Source of the DNA: an uncultured Oscillospiraceae bacterium
GTDB taxonomy: Bacteria > Bacillota > Clostridia > Oscillospirales > Acutalibacteraceae
Assembly: GCA_900542575.1 (NCBI GenBank)
Contig: UQOE01000015.1
Coordinates: 1-49,744 of the forward strand
DNA length: 49,744 nt
Direction of reading: 5' to 3'
The translations under genes and the position numbers were made by a program. A model generated the notes under the pieces. The model was not told the origin of the DNA. It ran no database searches and was given only the letters and a program-made list of their open reading frames with translations. Shown piece after piece: positions 41,316 through 49,744 of this stretch. Each line of letters opens with the position of its first letter. Position 1 is the first letter of the stretch.

Positions 41316-42944
41316 TCATCCCACCTTTCTTTGGCTTGTTTGCTCTGCCAGCTGGATCAGCTGGATCGCTTTCTGGTATTCGTCCTGGTATGTAAAGGTG
41401 ATCTCCAATTCCTTTTTTCCAATCACCTTGATACTCTGTATCATGTGAACCACAGCTTTGCGGTCCAGGGTCTCCATCGTAGAAAACTGTGTGAAGTGGG
41501 AAATCCAGAGGTTCCGTTCACTCCGGTTCTCCAGAACATCAGCCAGCTTTTCCTTTAAGACCCGAATACTCTCTTTCGCGTTTTCCACAATCCTCGTGTA
41601 TCTGGCCTTATAGTCGGTATATTCCTCTTTGCTGATGGTGCCGGTAATCAGGCTTTCATACAGTCGGGCCTTAAATTCAAGCGCCTGTTCCACCTGCTGC
41701 TCATTGGCGGCGATGTGGGAGGCGTATTCATTGGCAAGTGCTTGGTTGATGCTGCTCTGGTCGATGCCGTCCAGGATGGCTTGCAGGCAGCTTACATTGT
41801 CGATGTAGCCTTTCAGACTGTCCTTGACGCACTCTACAAGATCGCTTTCCTTGAGCATTACCGGGTTGGTGCAGCCATGCTTTTTCCCGGTGGGGCAATA
41901 ATAATAGTGATATTCCTTGCCCTTGACCCGGTTTGTTTTTCGCGTCATGCGGCTCCCACAGCACCCGCAGATCAAGACGCCGGAAAACAGATACACTGTA
42001 TCCTGCTTGGGAGAAGTCCGGGTATCCAGTCTGCGGATACGCTGGACCAGTTCAAAATCCTGCTTGGCAATCAGCGGCTCATGGGCATCAGGAACGCGAA
42101 TCCATTCAGAGGATGGCCGCTGCTCCATCTGCTTGATTTTATAGTGCGGGGTGCCTTGCTTCCCCTGTACTAATGTGCCAATGTAGGTTTCATCCTGCAA
42201 AATACGAATAATCGTTGTAGCAGACCACTTGCAATCCTCTTTGTCGGCATAGCCGTGTTTGGCATAGGGAAAACCATTGTTTTTCTTATAGGCCAGTGGG
42301 GAGAGGACGCCCATTTCGTTCAGCACGGTAGCGATCCGCAGGGCGCTTGTCCCATCCAGACGCATACGGAAGATGTCGCGGACAACGCGGGAAGCATACG
42401 GGTCAGGTACAAGCAGATTTTTGTTTTCCTCGGATTTCATATAGCCGTAAACGGGAAAGGCTCCAACAAAATCTCCGTTGCGCCGCTTTATATCCAAAGA
42501 GGTACGGGTCTTGATGGAAATGTCCCGGCAGTAGGCTTCGTTCATAATGTTCTTGACGGATACGGTCAGATCGTCACCGCTGCCTTCATGGGCGGTATCG
42601 ATGTTATCCGTGATGGCAATAAAACGAACCCCATAAGTGGGGAACACCCGGCGCAGATAGCGTCCGGTTTCGATGTACTCCCGTCCCAGACGGGAGAGGT
42701 CCTTTACAATGACGCAGTTGATATTGCCATCGGTGATGTCCTGCATCATTTCCTTAAACGCCGGACGGTCAAAAATGATACCGCTGTAACCATCGTCGAT
42801 TTTTTCGGATACGATTTGAATGTCCGGGTTTCGTTCAATGAAGTTCTCAATCAGCTTCCGCTGGTTGGTAACGCTGTCGCTCTCGCTGGAGCGATCATCG
42901 GTGTAAGACAGACGAATGTAAGCTGTTGCCTGATATTTTGGCAT
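41316..42944 (-). CDS. Large serine recombinase 1
   Basis: Start at 42944 because GAAAGGAGTG precedes it; 542 residues. AYIRLSYTDD (catalytic Ser), VKDLSRLGREYIETG, GAFPVYGYMKSEE, zinc ribbon CGCCGSRMTRK and the usual coiled coil. First gene of the three-recombinase operon. Confidence 0.88.
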   Translation of the reverse strand: MPKYQATAYIRLSYTDDRSSESDSVTNQRKLIENFIERNPDIQIVSEKIDDGYSGIIFDRPAFKEMMQDITDGNINCVIVKDLSRLGREYIETGRYLRRVFPTYGVRFIAITDNIDTAHEGSGDDLTVSVKNIMNEAYCRDISIKTRTSLDIKRRNGDFVGAFPVYGYMKSEENKNLLVPDPYASRVVRDIFRMRLDGTSALRIATVLNEMGVLSPLAYKKNNGFPYAKHGYADKEDCKWSATTIIRILQDETYIGTLVQGKQGTPHYKIKQMEQRPSSEWIRVPDAHEPLIAKQDFELVQRIRRLDTRTSPKQDTVYLFSGVLICGCCGSRMTRKTNRVKGKEYHYYYCPTGKKHGCTNPVMLKESDLVECVKDSLKGYIDNVSCLQAILDGIDQSSINQALANEYASHIAANEQQVEQALEFKARLYESLITGTISKEEYTDYKARYTRIVENAKESIRVLKEKLADVLENRSERNLWISHFTQFSTMETLDRKAVVHMIQSIKVIGKKELEITFTYQDEYQKAIQLIQLAEQTSQRKVG

Positions 42945-43066
42945 GAAAAAGCACTCCTTTCCTCCTGGAAGCTCCCGCAAGAAAAGAGTGGATTTCGAGG
43001 TTTTCAGTTTTCATCCTTTTCCATACACATCGTAGCACGCTTTTGGAAAAAGAGCGAGGATGTCGA

Positions 43067-43279
43067 TCACCTTAAAATCCCTTGCAGGCATTCCTCCAAT
43101 GTGACCCCGTTGCTGGCAAATGCGGCGTTTACCACAAAATCACCGCAGCGAAAGCGATAGGGATTTTTGATCTGGTGAAGAAAGGCCGCGATTCGTTCCT
43201 CTTTGGGGAGGTCTTTGTCTACCGTGACTTCACGGATGTCAACCAATTCATCGGTTGATGTTTGTGTTAGCTGGCTCAT
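43067..43279 (-). CDS. Small element-encoded protein of unknown function (70 aa)
   Basis: Start at 43279 (GGAGAACCCTT upstream) rather than 43351. Reads VDKDLPKEERIAAFLHQIKN then PYRFRCGDFVVNAAFASNGV. Short proteins of this kind commonly accompany the recombinase genes of Clostridial conjugative elements. The Cys-Gly-Asp segment is the most conserved-looking part. Located 122 bp upstream of the first recombinase on the same strand; role unknown. Confidence 0.65.
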   Translation of the reverse strand: MSQLTQTSTDELVDIREVTVDKDLPKEERIAAFLHQIKNPYRFRCGDFVVNAAFASNGVTLEECLQGILR

Positions 43280-43826
43280 AAGGGTTCTCCTTTCTTTGAA
43301 GTCGGTTTCAAAATCACATGAATGAGCTGGCAACCAGAGCTGCCAGCTCATGGTATCTGACTTTGAAAAGAAAGGACTGCACCCAAATGATGCCTTGTTG
43401 TTGCTAACAGCAAATGGACGCAGCCTTTCAGATAATATCCGTTACTTTCGTCACATTTGCCACGCGCCCCTGACGATAGGGACATTCCTGGTCTCCGCTG
43501 GCGCGGCTGTCATAACTCCGCAGCGTCGTTTTGCTCGTGCGCCGCAGGGTTCCCCCCAAGTCTTTAGGAGGCCGTGAGGAAGTATCTTTAAGCCCCCATG
43601 CAGTCACCGCGACCCGAAGTGCCACCTCCGGGTTTCAGGCTTGCGTTGATCGCTCAGGACAGCCGGTTCATCACCTCCTTGGCTTGTCCTTCTTGGCGGC
43701 GCGCCTGATTCGCTCGTACATGGGCTATGTACCAGAAATGCCGTCTATTCGGTTGTCAATGTACCAATGAAGGTGAAAAGTTGTCCTTCTAATGGTAGTG
43801 AAGAAAACGGCGATATTTTGGCCATG
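43280..43826. other. 547-bp stretch without a credible gene
   Basis: Only short shadow frames without ribosome sites are found. GC is higher here, with several short inverted stretches around 43540-43600, so a structured RNA or a transfer or recombination site is possible, but I see no specific motif. Confidence 0.4.
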
Positions 43827-44252
43827 TTAATTAAAGTTTTTGAAATTTTTTCCCAGGCGCTTCAAACCGCGCTTGATGCTCTTATACACCCAGCTGAGAT
43901 CAGCACCTTCCGCCTGGGCAATCTCCTTGACGGTCATTCCCAGGTAGAACCGAGCAAAAATCCACTTGGCCTGTTTGTCCGGCAACTTCATCACCGCAGC
44001 ATAGAGCTGATCGCGGAGCTGCTGGTCCTCCAGGATTTCTTCCGGGGTCGGCGGGTGCTGCACAATAGCCTTTTCAATTCCGTTGTCGCAGTCCAGGGAG
44101 TAGTGAGCTTTGTAGTTATACATCTGCCGCAGGTAGCGTGCTTCTGCTCGTCTGTCAGCCAGGAACACAGCTTGCACTTCGTCGGTTACTTCCAGATAGG
44201 TGTCCGTTTTATAAATATCGGGATATAACTCCCGAAGATTGATCTTTTGCAT
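43827..44252 (-). CDS. RNA polymerase sigma factor-like protein (region 4 type)
   Basis: 141 residues. The C-terminal half KLPDKQAKWIFARFYLGMTV then KEIAQAEGADLSWVYKSIKRGL is a sigma-70 region-4 helix-turn-helix; the N-terminal half lacks a clear region 2. Proteins like this are common regulators in Tn916/Tn1549-type elements. GGAGG lies just ahead of the ATG, partly inside an inverted repeat. Confidence 0.8.
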   Translation of the reverse strand: MQKINLRELYPDIYKTDTYLEVTDEVQAVFLADRRAEARYLRQMYNYKAHYSLDCDNGIEKAIVQHPPTPEEILEDQQLRDQLYAAVMKLPDKQAKWIFARFYLGMTVKEIAQAEGADLSWVYKSIKRGLKRLGKNFKNFN

Positions 44253-44261
44253 TATGTACCT

Positions 44262-44304
44262 CCATTTCGGTTCACAGGTTCAGTTGACGGGTGAGCCGAA
44301 ATGG
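44262..44304 (-). promoter_or_regulatory. Leader hairpin at the ribosome site of the sigma-like gene
   Basis: CCATTTCGGTTCAC and its complement with one mismatch enclose a 15-base loop. The ribosome site (GGAGG) starts in the last bases of the stem, so folding may hide it. Confidence 0.55.
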
Positions 44305-44704
44305 GGCGGAGAACGGCACCGGAATAATTCGGGGCCATTCCACAAAAAACGACAAACAAAAACGCCAGTCTCCCGAAGTGGGAAATTGGCGTCAAGTTCA
44401 TTTCTTTTGTGACTACCGATTAACCGGCAGGATAATGCCGGTAGAGGAGCGGAAAGAGCCGAGGCACAAGCAAGGCTTTTTTTGATGAACTACATATTGC
44501 TGCTCTCACGGCGGCTCCCTCCCTGGGCCGCCGGTCCTGGTATCACTCTCCTTCAGGCATGAAGAAAGCGGCGGCCTTGATCGTTCAAAGCCGCCGCTGG
44601 TCGTATGGGCGTGTCAAAGAGCTGCTGCGCGACGGCTTTTTTTCTTTTGCCGTCGCCCGGCAGATTGATGAAATATTATTTTGAGATGAATCTATATTGA
44701 GCCA
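44305..44704. other. 400-bp non-coding stretch with stacked hairpins
   Basis: No supported ORF. Hairpins: CGCCA..TGGCG (44362-44390), CCGGCA..TGCCGG (about 44421), GCGGCGGC / GCCGCCGC (44569-44597) and GCGACGGC / GCCGTCGC with a T-rich loop (44629-44656). Probable terminators of element genes. Confidence 0.5.
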
Positions 44705-46321
44705 TTACAGTTCGTTAATGGTTTCGGTGATTGCCATGCTCTGCATACGTTTGGCAGGACCATGGACTGCAATGATACATGAAAACATAACCAGCAAGAT
44801 TATAATTCCAATAGTGCTAAACGGGATGTTCCAGCCACCTCCAAAATGAGTGATGATGATTTTGACATAAATCAAATAGTGGAATAACAGACCAAATGCA
44901 ATTCCAGTAACTGTTCCACAAGCAGCGTATGTGGTCGCTTCCGCTGTTATCATCTTTGTAACCTGTTGATTACCCATTCCAACAGCACGCATTACCCCGT
45001 ATTGCTTGATTCTTGCAGATACGCTCATAGAAATGCTGTTCATAATATTCAACACGGTTATTAAGGAAATAATAGCCAGAAAACCGTATGCGGCAATTCG
45101 GAATACCCAGTAAGAGCCGCTGGTTTCGCTGTTTGATTCCCGATTATCTGATACAAGATTTCCCTCTGACAGATCATAGATTTCCCTTACGGCTGCTTCG
45201 GGCGCATCTTTTTGCAATACCACCCCTAATGTGACAAATCCGTTGTCTCCTGTCAGGCGGGCAAATGTTTCTTCAGAACATACCACGGTTGGCGCATCGC
45301 TGACACTTCCGATCCCTTCAGATGTGACGCAAGCGATCTCAACCTCTTGATCTCCGATTTTGATTTTATCTCCCACACTCAGGCGATTGCTTTGATTATA
45401 TACCGCCATCGCATAGTTTTCGTCTCCATACACCTTCTCTATATCGCCACTTACTACCGAGTTTTTGAACTTATCGAGCAGCTGCTCGTCATGGGAGAAC
45501 AAATCAATGGTAGTATCGTTGCCGTTTACTTCCACGGGATATGCTGCATATAAACCAAAGCCAAAAGCCCAGTCCACACCTTCCACCTGTTCAATGGCAT
45601 TCAAAAGGTCCCTGTCTATGGAATTTGTGTCATTCTCACTTGCAATCGTAATATCTGGTGTAAATTCGCTCACTGCCGATGGAAGCAGCTTATTTACCAC
45701 ATCAAGGCAGGCGGAAAATGTCAAGAACAATATGATTGTAAGGGCAAAGGAGCCTGTCATCAGGAATAGGTTTTTCTTCCTTCTTGTTGCATGGTTGATT
45801 CCAAGAGAGGTTTCCACCTTGAAAAGTTTTGTGTTGGCTGCATGGACAATCTTTTTGGCTTCATCCGTATTTCCGGTTACTGCCGCTGCCGGAGAAACCT
45901 TTGCCGCCTGTTTTGCAGGGGAATGAGCAGCGATCAAAACGGTAATTATACCAACCACTGCTCCGCAGAGGATACCCGCTGGACTAACTGCAAAGAGCGG
46001 CATATCCGCCCATTCTCCTTTTACAAAGAACCGTAGAATCGCGCAACATATCCAACAAATCGCAGTACCGAGCGCACACCCAATCGGGATTGCTGACTTA
46101 CACCAGTTTAACGCCTCAAGCCTAACATAATTTACAATCTGCTGTTTGCTTGCGCCTATACAACGCAGCATACCAAAAAAACTTGTCCGCTGAGCCACAT
46201 TGCTGTTCATGCAGCCTGAGATCATTAACACTCCTGCCGCCAGTATGATGACCATACAAGCTGCCTTGAGTGGGCAAAAAAGATGTCGCACCCCACTGGT
46301 ATCCCCTTGGCGGAAGCCCAT
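44705..46321 (-). pseudogene. FtsX-type ABC transporter permease, 5'-truncated
   Basis: The 538 visible residues begin inside the first FtsX domain (KAACMVIILAAGVLMISGCM, TSFFGMLRCIGASKQQIVNY) and contain a complete extracellular domain and a second FtsX domain (ISMSVSARIKQYGVMRAVGM) to a normal end. Relatives are about 800 residues, so roughly the first third is missing; the first 18 residues look like a chance join. No ATPase partner is present. Probably a non-functional remnant of a BceB/MacB-like antimicrobial-peptide exporter. Lower GC than the chromosome. Confidence 0.7.
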
Positions 46322-46555
46322 ATTTCTGAAACAGTCGCCTGGATAGGCTATTTTTCATTGATTTGGTGCCTGCTTTTGCGTTACAATCCAAGTAATTGTA
46401 AGCAATAAAGCCTTCAAAAGCATGTTGTCCTCTTGAAGGCTTTATTCGGTACAACTTTAAAATTGGTTTACTTATCTTTATCTTCCTCTCTAAGATACTT
46501 AACTAGCCCCGGATAATTGCTTATCCTTACAGTTCGGATCAATTAGAATTAGCCG

Positions 46556-46657
46556 AAAACGGCGGCGAAGAAACGAACCACCGAGAAGCACCGCCGCATT
46601 GCCGAGCTTGATACCCTCATTGAACGACTGTATGCGGACCGGAAAAGGCGCGGTTGA
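46556..46657 (+). pseudogene. Fragment of a serine recombinase C-terminal coiled coil
   Basis: The frame reads KTAAKKRTTEKHRRIAELDT then LIERLYADRKRRG-stop, closely like the RIAELDTLIERLYEDR segment of Clostridial transposon recombinases. Neither end continues, so only about 33 codons survive. Rest of the 46322-46796 gap holds no gene I can support. Confidence 0.55.
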
Positions 46658-46796
46658 CCGCCTTGCCCTCAAAGGCTTAGGGGCATATCAACTATATATT
46701 GGGGCCGAGTGCCGTTACTTTAACACCGCCGCTAGCCATGAGCTTATGCTTCCTTTAGGACACTGTCCCAACAGACACTTTTTAAAGTATGCTGCA

Positions 46797-47456
46797 CTAA
46801 TCCTTATTTTTCACAGCATAGCGCAATGACAGACAGCCATGTTCTGCATTCTCTGTTCCCTGCAATTCCAAATTAACTTTTTCAGATAACAGAAGGTTAT
46901 CAAATAGTTGTTTTTCTTTATTACCTACAAAACATGGTGATATCACAAGACTGATTTCATCAATAAGTCCGTTTTCTAATAATTTGTTGGTTAATCCACC
47001 GCCACTGTCTGTCCGCATGTATTTACACCCATATTGCTCATGCAGGATCTGAAAGGCTTTTTCATAGTCCACATGATCATTTCCTGACACAATATATGGG
47101 TAATGCCTTTCCTCCAAATAATTCAAATATTCCTTCGGAGTGGCAGTTGATACCAGAATGACAATTTCCTTCAGATATCCAAGATTTCTTAAGCAATGAA
47201 GACTTCTCAAGATACCTCTGCTGTCAGGTATGACTCCTATTGGTCTGGGGTCCTCCGGGCTTGTTATGATTTTCTCAAAATCAGCCTCTGTTTCAGCAGG
47301 ATATTTTTCAAATGCAGTAAAAACAGTATTGGACCCAAACAGCACCGCATCCGAATGAATTCCCCCGGCAACCTGGTAGTAAACTTCCGGATTATCAAAG
47401 CCTTTAATGCGGCCATCAAGGCTAATTTGTGTGTGCATAATTATCTTTGGTTTCAT
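46797..47456 (-). CDS. RibD C-terminal / dihydrofolate reductase-like protein
   Basis: Start at 47456 because AAAGGAGGATTG precedes it; 219 residues. IIMHTQISLDGRIKGFDNPE is the NADPH-binding start of the family, AVLFGSNTVFTAFEKYP and TDSGGGLTNKLLENGLIDE are its other conserved blocks. Such stand-alone proteins are reductases of unknown substrate related to the riboflavin pathway enzyme. It lies downstream of the WYL regulator on the same strand and may be its target. AT-rich compared with the chromosome. Confidence 0.82.
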   Translation of the reverse strand: MKPKIIMHTQISLDGRIKGFDNPEVYYQVAGGIHSDAVLFGSNTVFTAFEKYPAETEADFEKIITSPEDPRPIGVIPDSRGILRSLHCLRNLGYLKEIVILVSTATPKEYLNYLEERHYPYIVSGNDHVDYEKAFQILHEQYGCKYMRTDSGGGLTNKLLENGLIDEISLVISPCFVGNKEKQLFDNLLLSEKVNLELQGTENAEHGCLSLRYAVKNKD

Positions 47457-47566
47457 ATTTTTCAATCCTCCTTTTTGATAGTAGAATATCATAATACACT
47501 GACAGCTGTATGTCAGCAGGGGATATGAAACCTTACAAAAAATACATAACAGACCAATCGCTTTCT

Positions 47567-48519
47567 CTAAATCAAGTTTAGGCAGTGATTCGTAATTTGT
47601 GCCAGGTGTTTACGGGTTATGCATTTTAATTCATCAGGTTGGACTATTTCAATGCCTGATCCATATTCAATCAGCTGCTTGCTCAATATCTCAAAGGAAT
47701 CTGTCTGGAATTCGATTTCCATTTTACTTCCCAAATCGGTTTCTTCAAGGAAGCCGAGAGAATACCTGTTCTTGATAGAATTGTATGTCTCCCCTTTTTC
47801 AGCTCTAAGAATTACATTATATAGTTTTTTATATGAAAGCATTTGTTTTAATATTTGTTCCAAAGAGCCATCATGGCTTTGACAGAGCTCTTCTTCTATG
47901 CAAATGCTTTTAATCCGATCCACACGAAAATTCCTATATTCATTTCTTAGCCTGCAAAACCGATTAAGTACCAGTTCTGTTCATAAAACCCCAGTGATAT
48001 AGGCTCTATCATTCTGCTTTCCGGTTCTTGCCCTCCTGATGCAGGATATTGAATTGATATTACCCTTTTATTGCAGATTGCAGTCTGAATTGCTGCAATA
48101 ACGTTATCCGCCAATGTATTTTTCTGTCCAGATGTGCTGTACACGTTAATACTGTTCTCCAACTCCTGTGCATAGTTTTTTTCACCATGCTTCAAAATAG
48201 ATTTGATTTTATACATAGCTGAATCAAAATCCTTTATAAATGATTCATCTCCATGGCAATTTAAAAATTTCCCTGCTGTAATCAATGCACCCACTTCCGC
48301 CGCTGTAAACATTACCGGCGGAAGTAGGAAGCCCTCTACAAGAAAATATCCTTTTCCGGCCTCAGATCCAATTGGTATTCCGGCTTCTTCAAGTGTCCGG
48401 ATATCTCTGTAAACTGTCCTTAAGCTTATATTAAATCGCTGTGCAATTTCTTTGGCAGGAATTATTTTTTTTGATTGCAGCTGAATAAGAATAGAGGTTA
48501 CTCTGTTAATCCTGTTCAA
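47567..48519 (-). pseudogene. HTH/WYL-domain transcriptional regulator with a frameshift
   Basis: The first frame (48519 to 47947) has a DeoR-type HTH (AKEIAQRFNISLRTVYRDIR) and most of a WYL domain, ending EQNWYLIGFAG-stop. One base out of register the expected continuation CRLRNEYRNFRVDRIKSI runs into the second frame (47923 to 47567), which holds the C-terminal extension. The break falls on a T-run that looks one T short (TTTT where TTTTT restores the frame), so it may be a real mutation or a sequencing error. Likely controls the neighbouring reductase gene. Confidence 0.75.
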
Positions 48520-48742
48520 ATTTTATTCCTCCTCTGTGACTTCCATAAAAAGTATATCCTATGCGTTCTTAAGCTAGCTGCTGTTAGTGCTTCTCATTGC
48601 ACCCTGGTTATAAAAGCCATACTCACAAACCTCTTCACCAAAACTCTTTACATCTCTAATATAGAACTCTATCTAGCGAACTTTTAGAAAAGATATAAAA
48701 CATCAGAGTATGGACAGTTGCGGATGTACTTCAGAAAAGATT

Positions 48743-48783
48743 AGATGTCTAAAAAGCTTGTAGTTAAAGCTTTTTAGACATCT
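48743..48783 (-). terminator. Hairpin downstream of aph(3')-III
   Basis: AGATGTCTAAAAAGCTT and its complement with a short loop; the same structure follows this gene in well-known Gram-positive kanamycin cassettes. Confidence 0.75.
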
Positions 48784-48794
48784 AAATCTAGGTA

Positions 48795-49589
48795 CTAAAA
48801 CAATTCATCCAGTAAAATATAATATTTTATTTTCTCCCAATCAGGCTTGATCCCCAGTAAGTCAAAAAATAGCTCGACATACTGTTCTTCCCCGATATCC
48901 TCCCTGATCGACCGGACGCAGAAGGCAATGTCATACCACTTGTCCGCCCTGCCGCTTCTCCCAAGATCAATAAAGCCACTTACTTTGCCATCTTTCACAA
49001 AGATGTTGCTGTCTCCCAGGTCGCCGTGGGAAAAGACAAGTTCCTCTTCGGGCTTTTCCGTCTTTAAAAAATCATACAGCTCGCGCGGATCTTTAAATGG
49101 AGTGTCTTCTTCCCAGTTTTCGCAATCCACATCGGCCAGATCGTTATTCAGTAAGTAATCCAATTCGGCTAAGCGGCTGTCTAAGCTATTCGTATAGGGA
49201 CAATCCGATATGTCGATGGAGTGAAAGAGCCTGATGCACTCCGCATACAGCTCGATAATCTTTTCAGGGCTTTGTTCATCTTCATACTCTTCCGAGCAAA
49301 GGACGCCATCGGCCTCACTCATGAGCAGATTGCTCCAGCCATCATGCCGTTCAAAGTGCAGGACCTTTGGAACAGGCAGCTTTCCTTCCAGCCATAGCAT
49401 CATGTCCTTTTCCCGTTCCACATCATAGGTGGTCCCTTTATACCGGCTGTCCGTCATTTTTAAATATAGGTTTTCATTTTCTCCCACCAGCTTATATACC
49501 TTAGCAGGAGACATTCCTTCCGTATCTTTTACGCAGCGGTATTTTTCGATCAGTTTTTTCAATTCCGGTGATATTCTCATTTTAGCCAT
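48795..49589 (-). CDS. aph(3')-IIIa: Aminoglycoside 3'-phosphotransferase type III (kanamycin/neomycin/amikacin resistance)
   Basis: 264 residues, the full length of APH(3')-IIIa and recognisable throughout (MAKMRISPELKKLIEKYRCV start, ILLDELF end). The catalytic loop is HGDLGDSNIF (Asp190) and the metal-binding site IDLGRSGRADKWYDIAF (Asp208). It phosphorylates the 3'-hydroxyl of kanamycin, neomycin and amikacin in the cytoplasm. GGAAGGAAAT lies upstream, and the 3' end of sat4 precedes it, as in the aadE-sat4-aphA-3 cluster of enterococci, staphylococci and Campylobacter. GC is far below the host backbone. Confidence 0.97.
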   Translation of the reverse strand: MAKMRISPELKKLIEKYRCVKDTEGMSPAKVYKLVGENENLYLKMTDSRYKGTTYDVEREKDMMLWLEGKLPVPKVLHFERHDGWSNLLMSEADGVLCSEEYEDEQSPEKIIELYAECIRLFHSIDISDCPYTNSLDSRLAELDYLLNNDLADVDCENWEEDTPFKDPRELYDFLKTEKPEEELVFSHGDLGDSNIFVKDGKVSGFIDLGRSGRADKWYDIAFCVRSIREDIGEEQYVELFFDLLGIKPDWEKIKYYILLDELF

Positions 49590-49681
49590 TTATTATTTCC
49601 TTCCTCTTTTCTACAGTATTTAAAGATACCCCAAGAAGCTAATTATAACAAGACGAACTCCAATTCACTGTTCCTTGCATT

Positions 49682-49744
49682 CTAAAACCTTAAATACCAG
49701 AAAACAGCTTTTTCAAAGTTGTTTTCAAAGTTGGCGTATAACAT
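49682..49744 (-). CDS. sat4: Streptothricin acetyltransferase Sat4, C-terminal end (5' part outside window)
   Basis: The minus-strand frame reads MLYANFENNFEKAVFWYLRF-stop, matching the end of Sat4/SatA as I remember it. The 92-bp spacer to aph(3')-IIIa, with a TATAAT at 49642-49647, is also typical of the sat4-aphA-3 cluster. Only 20 codons are visible. Confidence 0.85.
   Translation of the reverse strand: MLYANFENNFEKAVFWYLRF

Larger units (their letters stand above)
38041..44252. mobile_element. Serine-recombinase island inserted in the integrase gene (approximate limits)
   Basis: Begins where the integrase loses its reading and contains three adjacent large serine recombinases, a small ORF, a gap without genes and a sigma-like gene, all on the minus strand. 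I could not identify terminal repeats or the right edge, so the limits are provisional. Confidence 0.5.

Noticed and set aside
46599..46829. 76-residue plus-strand frame
   Set aside because: Different register from the recombinase fragment it overlaps, no ribosome site, no protein-like features.

Overview
The window looks like a chromosomal segment of a moderately GC-rich Bacillota, most likely a gut-type Clostridia (Eubacteriales). The evidence is strong Shine-Dalgarno starts with some GTG/TTG, consensus sigma-A promoters, a cobalamin riboswitch, CbiMNQO, an Opp operon, a spore-photoproduct-lyase-like gene, and Tn916/Tn1549-like and large-serine-recombinase mobile DNA. The genus cannot be read from the sequence.

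Bases 1 to about 36,020 are chromosomal backbone: the 3' end of mfd; a two-gene ABC exporter; a coiled-coil membrane protein; a MATE transporter; a secreted alpha/beta hydrolase; an initiator tRNA; oppBCDFA; a zinc-site lipase; ferritin; a B12-riboswitch cobalt importer (cbiMNQO); a zinc-ribbon surface protein; a thioredoxin-like protein; a tyrosine phosphatase; a BCCT transporter; an overlapping nucleosidase/radical-SAM/SDR operon; three tiny membrane proteins plus a candidate small RNA; and a purine block (xpt, purB, purA, tetR, guaA).

Three paralogues of a PD-(D/E)XK-like nuclease family are scattered through this backbone at 3245, 6777 (broken) and 15849. Each sits next to a small block of short repeats with regular spacing. 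The period is about 40 nt at the first two loci and 31 nt at the third. A fourth block with a 31-nt period, at 24344-24535, has no nuclease beside it. The repeat sequences differ between loci, but the architecture and a loose GGC(A/T)(G/A)AT core recur. This is the best candidate here for an undescribed system.

From about 36,140 to the end the window is accessory DNA. It begins directly after guaA with a repressor/excisionase/integrase module whose integrase is truncated. A block of three consecutive large serine recombinases, a small ORF and a sigma-like gene follows. Then comes lower-GC DNA: a 5'-truncated FtsX-type permease, a scrap of another recombinase, a RibD/DHFR-like reductase, a frameshifted WYL regulator, and finally a kanamycin phosphotransferase aph(3')-IIIa cassette with the 3' end of sat4 running off the window edge.
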